In this document: positions 58,809 through 64,000 of the stretch, piece after piece
Position numbering within the stretch: position 1 is the stretch's first letter
Layout of the letters: each line of letters starts with the position of its first letter
NCBI RefSeq assembly: GCF_021184045.1
Contig: NZ_CP073710.1
Coordinates: forward strand, 1,126,685-1,190,684
Source of the DNA: Methanococcoides orientis
GTDB lineage: Archaea; Halobacteriota; Methanosarcinia; Methanosarcinales; Methanosarcinaceae
Reading direction: 5' to 3'
DNA length: 64,000 nt
Translations under genes and position numbers: made by a program
Notes under the pieces: model-generated
Databases searched by the model: none
What the model saw: only the letters and a program-made list of their open reading frames with translations
What the model was told of the DNA's origin: nothing

Positions 58809-60820
58809 TTAATGCAAAAGAAAAAACAATTACTGTTGATCAATCAGAACAAAAGATCTCACATATATTTTTGCCACTATCTTCTCAAGCATCCGATAGT
58901 CATAATCAAATTACCATCTCGGAACCATCACCAAAACAAACTCTATTTTTGGCTACAGATAAACTTGAAAGTGAGGAAATGATACGTGATCTCCAAAAGA
59001 AAGCTGATTCAGGAATTCGTGTCTATCTTCTATTAGGCAATCCTTACATAAATTCGGAATCAATTACACGATTGTCTGGTAGATGTATGATTCGTGCAGG
59101 TGTTCCTCAAACAGGATGCTTGATTTTGAGTGATATAAATACTACTGATCGTCATGGATGTGTCATATTTAACCAAGACACAATTCGAGGTTATGATCTT
59201 GATAGTATGCAATGTAATGATTTTTATCGTACATTTTGTTATCTTTTCTGGAATAAAGCAACTCATGAATGTTTGGATCAAAATGGGTATTTTTCAGAAG
59301 TTGATAACTGTCCAACAGGTGTGATTTCCCTCAATGAAAAATATAATCTTCCAGGAAAACTTTCTGATTATATTCTGAGATCTCTTGATGAACAAAGTGT
59401 AATTAGTATTCAGGATTATTCTAACAATTTACTTTGGGATCTATTACCCCTAGAGAAAATAAGTGGGTCATTAATGTTGCAGTTGTCTGGTAAGCAGTAT
59501 CTTTCATCTTTAGATGAACTTTGTTTAAATAGGGATGTAAATGTACGTTTGACAGATAGGCCCGTAAATAATGCTGTTTTCTCATCGAAAGGTTGCTGGC
59601 TTTTACCAAATATCATTGACAACGATGTGGTAAACTGGTGCATTCGTGAAAATGATCTTCAAAATAATAGTTATTTGAATTCATTTAAGGCTGAATGGGG
59701 TTTATGCCAATGGGAGCTTGCTAGGGATATATCTTTAAGAGACATTAATGGAAATGTGCGTTTTGCTGATGAACCAGAAAATATTTGTGACTTTGTGAAG
59801 GATATGTCTATAGATTTAGATTCAATCTCATCTCCTGATTTTGATTCATTCCTTGATCCCGATTTTGAGAATCTTTTTGCAGACCAGATACAGTTTGATA
59901 AAGATCGGTTAGCGCACAAAATAGAGTACAACGCTACACTTTATCCTCCATTTTTGCCAGACAAAGCAATGCCTGATCCTCTTGTGCAGACATGGAATGA
60001 AAAACAGGAAGAGTGGTCTGAAAATATCTCTATCTTAAAGAGAATGGTCGATGAGCTTGAAAACTATGAAGGTGGCCTAAGTGAAAAAATCAGAGGTATG
60101 TTACGCTCTCGGTTAGCTGCACAGGGCCAAAAAATTGTAGAGTATAGGTCCAAACTTAGTAAATTAGAAGCTGCTGACCTTGGTAGAAGCTCTCCAGCAG
60201 ATCTCGAAGGGTGGACTCATGATCTCATTGAACTGAATAAAGATATTGAAAAACGTATTATGGGTAACAGTAGAGAAAAAGAGCGAGTATCTAAAGAGAT
60301 CGAGTGGAAAGACAAGTGTTGTCAATTAGATGATAAAATTTTAAAACTTGTGGAAAGTAGTTCAATTAAAGAATCTGAAATCAAAGAAGTTGAACATAAG
60401 ATTAAGGATCTAGAAGAGCAACTTAGCGTTTTCTCGGATAAGAAACAAGAGAAAAATCTAAGAAAAGATTTGGACAAATCAAAAAAGAGGAAAAATTCCG
60501 CAATTTCATCTTTGAATAAATATACTGAACAGATATCAAAATTAAGATCTCAACGAGAGGATCTTGGTGAACACTTTGTTCCACAACTCAAAAATGATGG
60601 GGGGGATGGAGCTGAACTTGGTCGTATTCTTGGTAATAAAAATGTAGATATTTCGTTTAATTTCGAATGGCCTACTGAGTTCCTTCCAGCCGAGGGGATA
60701 GAACTCTTTTTTTCTGAAGGGATTAGGTGGATTGTCATTGATGATCTTGAACAAGTAAAAAAAGCCAAAAAATCGGCTGTTGAACTTAATGGTAAAATAT
60801 GTGCTAGAAGAGGTGAGTGA
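58805..60820 (+). CDS. Unrecognised 671-residue protein with PLD-like N-terminus and coiled coil
   Basis: The N-terminal 300 residues have a phospholipase-D-like rhythm (LFLATDKLESEEMIRDLQKK then SGIRVYLLLGNPYI, later a second similar unit near 195-270), but no HxK motifs, so any PLD fold would be inactive. Residues 395-590 are almost entirely charged coiled coil (KRMVDELENYEGGLSEKIRG onward). The C-terminal 80 residues are globular. A strong AAGGAGG precedes the ATG, which overlaps the previous stop (ATGA). Structural or scaffold role is possible. Confidence 0.8.
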   Translation: MINAKEKTITVDQSEQKISHIFLPLSSQASDSHNQITISEPSPKQTLFLATDKLESEEMIRDLQKKADSGIRVYLLLGNPYINSESITRLSGRCMIRAGVPQTGCLILSDINTTDRHGCVIFNQDTIRGYDLDSMQCNDFYRTFCYLFWNKATHECLDQNGYFSEVDNCPTGVISLNEKYNLPGKLSDYILRSLDEQSVISIQDYSNNLLWDLLPLEKISGSLMLQLSGKQYLSSLDELCLNRDVNVRLTDRPVNNAVFSSKGCWLLPNIIDNDVVNWCIRENDLQNNSYLNSFKAEWGLCQWELARDISLRDINGNVRFADEPENICDFVKDMSIDLDSISSPDFDSFLDPDFENLFADQIQFDKDRLAHKIEYNATLYPPFLPDKAMPDPLVQTWNEKQEEWSENISILKRMVDELENYEGGLSEKIRGMLRSRLAAQGQKIVEYRSKLSKLEAADLGRSSPADLEGWTHDLIELNKDIEKRIMGNSREKERVSKEIEWKDKCCQLDDKILKLVESSSIKESEIKEVEHKIKDLEEQLSVFSDKKQEKNLRKDLDKSKKRKNSAISSLNKYTEQISKLRSQREDLGEHFVPQLKNDGGDGAELGRILGNKNVDISFNFEWPTEFLPAEGIELFFSEGIRWIVIDDLEQVKKAKKSAVELNGKICARRGE

Positions 60821-60822
60821 TT

Positions 60823-61029
60823 TTGGCAGAACAAAGGATTACTATTGAAATAGATGAAGAAGGCAAAATTGTAGCAAAAACCTCTGGATTTAAGGGGGAG
60901 GCATGTATGGACGAACTTCAGAAGTTACTTGATGGGGAAGTTTGTCCTTCCACATTAAAACCAACAGACGATTTCCATCAGAAAAAGACAGTAAATTCTC
61001 AGCAGAAGCAATCTTTGGGAGGTAAATAA
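60823..61029 (+). CDS. DUF2997 protein
   Basis: About 68 residues with the short DUF2997 pattern: a beta hairpin RITIEIDEEGKIVAKTSGF, then GEACMDELQKLLDG with a conserved Cys, and a polar tail. AGGTGA at 60811-60816 is six bases from TTG 60823, favouring that start over GTG 60817 which overlaps the previous stop. DUF2997 genes are commonly next to DUF1257 genes, as here. Function unknown. Confidence 0.8.
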   Translation: MAEQRITIEIDEEGKIVAKTSGFKGEACMDELQKLLDGEVCPSTLKPTDDFHQKKTVNSQQKQSLGGK

Positions 61030-61031
61030 TT

Positions 61032-61502
61032 ATGAGTGCAATAGTTAAAACTACAACTGCGTTTACTAACAAAGCTCTTCTTCTGGAGACCTTGGATGAA
61101 ATGGGCGTTGGATACGAATTAAAGGGTAATAAAGTTGTCACGGATAGAATGGACTATTATGGTCACCAATGTTTTGAATATGGTAAGAATGGTTCCTTTA
61201 ATTTCCAACATGATTCAAGCGCAGAAAAGATGAACTATCCTTGGCGATCGATTAATTTCCGAGAGTGGAAAACGGTTACGAGTTTTTTGGAAGCGGTTGA
61301 AGTTGGATACAAGGGTGCTTATACTCGAATGTTGGAGAGGTTAGCAGAGGAAGAAAGGTTGCGTGAAGAAGAGAGAAGGAAGCAATATGTTGAAAGTGTG
61401 CGCAATGAAACAATAGAACGTGCTAAATCACAGGGTTATATTGTAAAAGAAACGCGTCAGGACAACAAGATCAAACTTGTTCTTAGTAGAACAACCTATT
61501 GA
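61032..61502 (+). CDS. DUF1257 (Ycf35-like) protein
   Basis: A 156-residue protein. The first 100 residues match the DUF1257/Ycf35 pattern (MSAIVKTTTAFTNKALLLETLDEMG, DYYGHQCFEYGKNGSFNF near 45); the last 50 form a charged helix (LAEEERLREEERRKQYVE) and a short strand. GGGAGG before the ATG is a strong site. Ycf35 and Ycf46 were named from algal plastid and cyanobacterial genomes; finding both homologues in one archaeal operon suggests that they work together. Confidence 0.83.
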   Translation: MSAIVKTTTAFTNKALLLETLDEMGVGYELKGNKVVTDRMDYYGHQCFEYGKNGSFNFQHDSSAEKMNYPWRSINFREWKTVTSFLEAVEVGYKGAYTRMLERLAEEERLREEERRKQYVESVRNETIERAKSQGYIVKETRQDNKIKLVLSRTTY

Positions 61503-61515
61503 AAGGTGATTTTTG

Positions 61516-62100
61516 ATGAGGGACTATGGGACATGTTTTAATGTTGCACATATTGAATATGGGAGTCAAATATATGGACCTGGTAATCGGCTAGTGGTCT
61601 GGTTTCAAGGTTGTTCTCTTGCATGTTCAGGTTGTTGGAATAAAAGCATGTGGAGCTTTGAGTCATGTAAACTGATTGAAAGAAAACATCTTTTTGATTC
61701 TATTCAAGATCATTCGGAATTTGATGGAGTGACATTTCTTGGTGGAGAACCTCTTGATCAAATACAAAATTTGTCTTGGTTGATCACTGAGCTTAATCGT
61801 AATGACATCAGTATTATGTTATATACGGGATATGAGGTGGAAGAGATAAGGGGTGATACTTCAAAATCAGATATTTGTGAGATGGTTGACATTCTGGTTA
61901 CTGGAAGGTACAGGGAAGAAGAACGTGATATTTTCTTAAGGTGGCGAGGTTCACAGAATCAAAAATTAATTATCAAAAACAACAAGTCCCCAAATCTTGA
62001 TTTTGCTGATGGAACAAATCAAGTGGAGATTGTAATTGATGAATATGGTTCAACTAGCATTTTTGGTTATCCTGATGATGAAATCTGTCCAACATTATAA
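61516..62100 (+). CDS. NrdG-like radical SAM activase
   Basis: A 194-residue radical SAM protein with the short activase fold. The cluster motif is CSLACSGC (Cys 33, 37 and 40), with FQG just before it and SAM-binding FLGGEPLDQ near 77. It resembles the anaerobic ribonucleotide reductase activase NrdG and relatives, but no glycyl-radical reductase gene is nearby. AAAGGTGAT supports ATG 61516. It is the last gene of the seven-gene operon, so its target is probably one of the other products or a nucleotide. Confidence 0.87.
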   Translation: MRDYGTCFNVAHIEYGSQIYGPGNRLVVWFQGCSLACSGCWNKSMWSFESCKLIERKHLFDSIQDHSEFDGVTFLGGEPLDQIQNLSWLITELNRNDISIMLYTGYEVEEIRGDTSKSDICEMVDILVTGRYREEERDIFLRWRGSQNQKLIIKNNKSPNLDFADGTNQVEIVIDEYGSTSIFGYPDDEICPTL

Positions 62101-63470
62101 AAACATAATGTAAAAATTGATACCTGTTCTACAATACTAAAAAATGACTCGTCATAATCTTGAAATTTATTTCCGAGATACCTGTTTCTTTTCATTTTAG
62201 GAAGAGAAATTATTCGAATTCCGATGTTCAACAAGTAGGCTTCCAATTAATGTAGTTATGGTCTATATCTCATGTGAATTAGAATTGATATCATCTATAG
62301 ATATGCCATCATTCAACACGAAAAGCTTCTGTCTCTTTCGGACATGTGTGTTTCAAATCGTCCAGTTGAGCTAAACCATTTGAATCTTCAGAATTAGTAA
62401 GATATTGAGCGCATAAACCACATAACAAAAGTCAGAGATTCATGCACCCAGTTTTTACACATAGACCACGTGACAAATGTCCGAGATATATGCGCAAATT
62501 TCGTCCATATACCACAAATCAAACGATTTAGGTATAATGATTACACAACCACTCTCCAAGCATTACAGCGGGCAAATATGACTATATTAACACGGCAAGC
62601 TCGGGAAATTGACTCTTAAACTAGACTTGAAGAGGCATCACCCTGTAGAGTTTTTAGCAGTCATGTTATTGAATGGGTGGAGCATTTATCTAATTGTCAT
62701 TGATCTGATAAATGGATAGCACCACAACTGTAGCACCTTATTTTCCAGAATTAGCAGCACACATAATCTCTGATCAGCGTGCATTCAGTATGTCCAATTA
62801 TAACATGGGCCTTCATTTGTATATATTAATTTCTATGAAATAAAACCAGCATCATTCAATTATTTTCACATACCTGCGATGCAAGGAATTGATGTCATGC
62901 ATGCGATGCATGGATCGACACAATACCCATGCATTTTTCAAAAACAACAGCTGACATCATCTCAAGAAATCAGGACAAGTCTACATTGAAGTTAACCCAG
63001 GCAAACGTGGCGGAGTTGGACATGATTCACATGGAAAATGTGAATCCAACTTCTCAAAATTAAACCGAATATATTTGCAAAATGATAGGGTGATTATAGT
63101 TAATGTAATCTCCATTCACCAGCACACCAAGTTAACTTCAACTTCTCAAATGGCCAAGATATGTTGCAACTCCTGCGACACAAGGAAAATATCATCAATT
63201 CATGAAATTTTATGGATAGATCTTATTCTACATTTCTTAAAATTAGTAATTAGTTCTCGATCGCAGAATTGTTGTGGATACTCGAAATGTCGGGGAATTT
63301 GTATTACCAAAATCAGGGAAAAGGACAGCCCATCAAAGGACATATCCTACAATCAAATGCCTGCGGGCTTGATGCTTTAATTGGCGACACAATGGAGATT
63401 ATCTCAACTTTGTACGAAGTTCCTATGGAATTTACCATGATCACTCCGATGATGTGAGTCCAGTAATTAT
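62101..63470. other. Long A+T-rich region without supported genes
   Basis: About 1.4 kb between the operon and the convergent integrase. Short frames (63075-63380 and 63269-63457 on +) lack ribosome sites and family resemblance; the second begins with a faint alpha/beta-hydrolase-like LYYQNQGKGQPI and may be a decayed fragment. Degenerate repeats occur at 62412-62530. The region looks like decayed element DNA, possibly with regulatory or attachment functions. Confidence 0.5.
62412..62530. repeat. Three degenerate tandem repeats, about 46-48 base period
   Basis: CATA(A/G/T)ACCAC starts copies at 62412, 62460 and 62506. The first two stay similar for about 40 bases (ACAAA-GTC-GAGA-TATGC pattern); the third decays after about 15. 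They could be remnants of a larger array or protein-binding iterons. Confidence 0.5.
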
Positions 63471-64000
63471 TCAAACAGGGAACACATCAATGAGCTTTTT
63501 GTATTCCTTTTTTGCTTGTCCCACTTTGTTGAGGTAATGTGCACTTCCAACAGTCGTCGCAGCACGTCCCTGGATAAAGTCAGCTACACTCTCTGTGACT
63601 CCTTCCCTTATCATAACATTGAGATGCCATTTGCGTATTGTCTTTGCAGATACCCGATCGTAGCGGATCTTTTCAGTAATGTTGTAATAACATCTTGGCT
63701 TACCAATAGCTTTTAGCTCTGGAATAAATGAGGTCGGGAAAAAGACCTGGAATGTCTTCTTCGTACCTTCAGCGAATGAAGCCGTTGGATAACAAGCTAC
63801 ATCACCATCTACAATGATATTACGTTCATCGAAATTCTCCAACATTTTATGAATGTGTCTAGCCCTGCTTCCTGAATAAGTAAGCAAGCGAAATACTGGT
63901 TTCAATACTTCAGGGCAAGCATTGTAAGCTTCTTTGACCTCTTCATCCGTAACATATATCTCAACAACTCCCGATTTCCTAATTTTTACAAATCGTCTCC
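63471..64000 (-). CDS. Archaeal tyrosine integrase, C-terminal part (partial)
   Basis: The frame is open from the stop at 63471 to the window edge, about 176 residues. Catalytic-domain residues are visible: the first Arg in LLTYSGSRARHIHKML, a WHLNVMIREGV segment in place of the usual H-x-x-R box, and the presumed nucleophile Tyr in TVGSAHYLNK. It resembles SSV-type and methanogen element integrases. The N-terminal part lies beyond 64000. It is convergent with the seven-gene operon and supports reading the region as an integrated element. Confidence 0.82.
   Translation of the reverse strand, partial: RRFVKIRKSGVVEIYVTDEEVKEAYNACPEVLKPVFRLLTYSGSRARHIHKMLENFDERNIIVDGDVACYPTASFAEGTKKTFQVFFPTSFIPELKAIGKPRCYYNITEKIRYDRVSAKTIRKWHLNVMIREGVTESVADFIQGRAATTVGSAHYLNKVGQAKKEYKKLIDVFPV

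Larger units (their letters stand above)
49868..64000. mobile_element. Probable integrated element at tRNA-Val, right end outside window
   Basis: The left boundary is a tRNA gene whose 3' part overlaps a foreign-looking ORF; the right portion carries an archaeal tyrosine integrase. Between them are a nuclease-like gene, a seven-gene operon and long A+T-rich stretches, all unlike the dense backbone. I could not find a second copy of the tRNA 3' end inside the window, so the right attachment site must lie beyond 64000 or be absent. The element type (provirus, plasmid or island) is not determined. Confidence 0.6.

Noticed and set aside
62412-62530. CRISPR-like array
   Set aside because: Copies are degenerate, only three, and the similarity extends through the whole period rather than alternating repeats with unique spacers.
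63269-63457. Alpha/beta-hydrolase gene beginning LYYQNQGKGQPI
   Set aside because: Only the first dozen residues look suggestive; no catalytic motif follows and no ribosome site is present.

Overview
The window is almost certainly from a methanogenic archaeon of the Methanosarcinales, most like Methanococcoides or Methanolobus. The evidence is archaeal gene content: a Lhr-type helicase, a tetrahedral M42 peptidase, an SSV-like integrase, S-layer-like secreted proteins, and glucosyl-3-phosphoglycerate synthase/phosphatase (characterised in Methanococcoides burtonii). No chromosomal gene here ends in TAG, as expected where UAG is read as pyrrolysine. Genes are dense, mostly preceded by GGAG/GGTGA-type ribosome sites, with several GTG/TTG starts.

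Positions 1-49,400 are chromosomal backbone. It opens with arginine/pyrimidine genes (carA end, carB, argG), then small membrane proteins, a 2x[4Fe-4S] ferredoxin, a double-CDGSH protein and an aminotransferase. A glucosylglycerate locus follows (gpgS divergent from gpgP, an unknown gene and a GH15-type hydrolase). Next is a minus-strand operon (small membrane protein, phosphoesterase, Lhr helicase, adenine deaminase), then two surface proteins with cohesin and dockerin domains. Positions 22,700-28,277 hold an unusual carrier-protein cluster: phosphopantetheinyl transferase interrupted by an in-frame TAG, acyl carrier protein, adenylate-forming ligase, PP-loop amidotransferase-like protein, NadE-like protein and FabG-like reductase. 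Then come mdh, an M42 peptidase, the branched-chain amino acid operon (leuA-type, ilvB, ilvN, ilvC), a nitroreductase, topoisomerase I, thiC, a MacB-like transporter cassette and a two-component system.

From 49,868 to the right edge the sequence looks like an integrated element: a tRNA-Val(CAC) gene, a small ORF reading into it on the other strand, a PD-(D/E)XK-like nuclease gene, a compact seven-gene operon, about 1.4 kb of poorly coding DNA, and the C-terminal part of an archaeal tyrosine integrase running off the window. This DNA is visibly more A+T-rich than the backbone.

The seven-gene operon (52,322-62,100) encodes a Ycf46-like AAA+ ATPase, a 1119-residue UPF1-like SF1 helicase, two large unrecognised proteins (one with a PLD-like look but no HKD motif and a long coiled coil), DUF2997 and DUF1257 (Ycf35-like) proteins, and a small NrdG-like radical SAM protein. 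Junctions are overlapping or nearly so, suggesting one multi-subunit machine. It is the strongest candidate for an undescribed, probably defensive, system; the ACP cluster with its possible pyrrolysine codon is the second.
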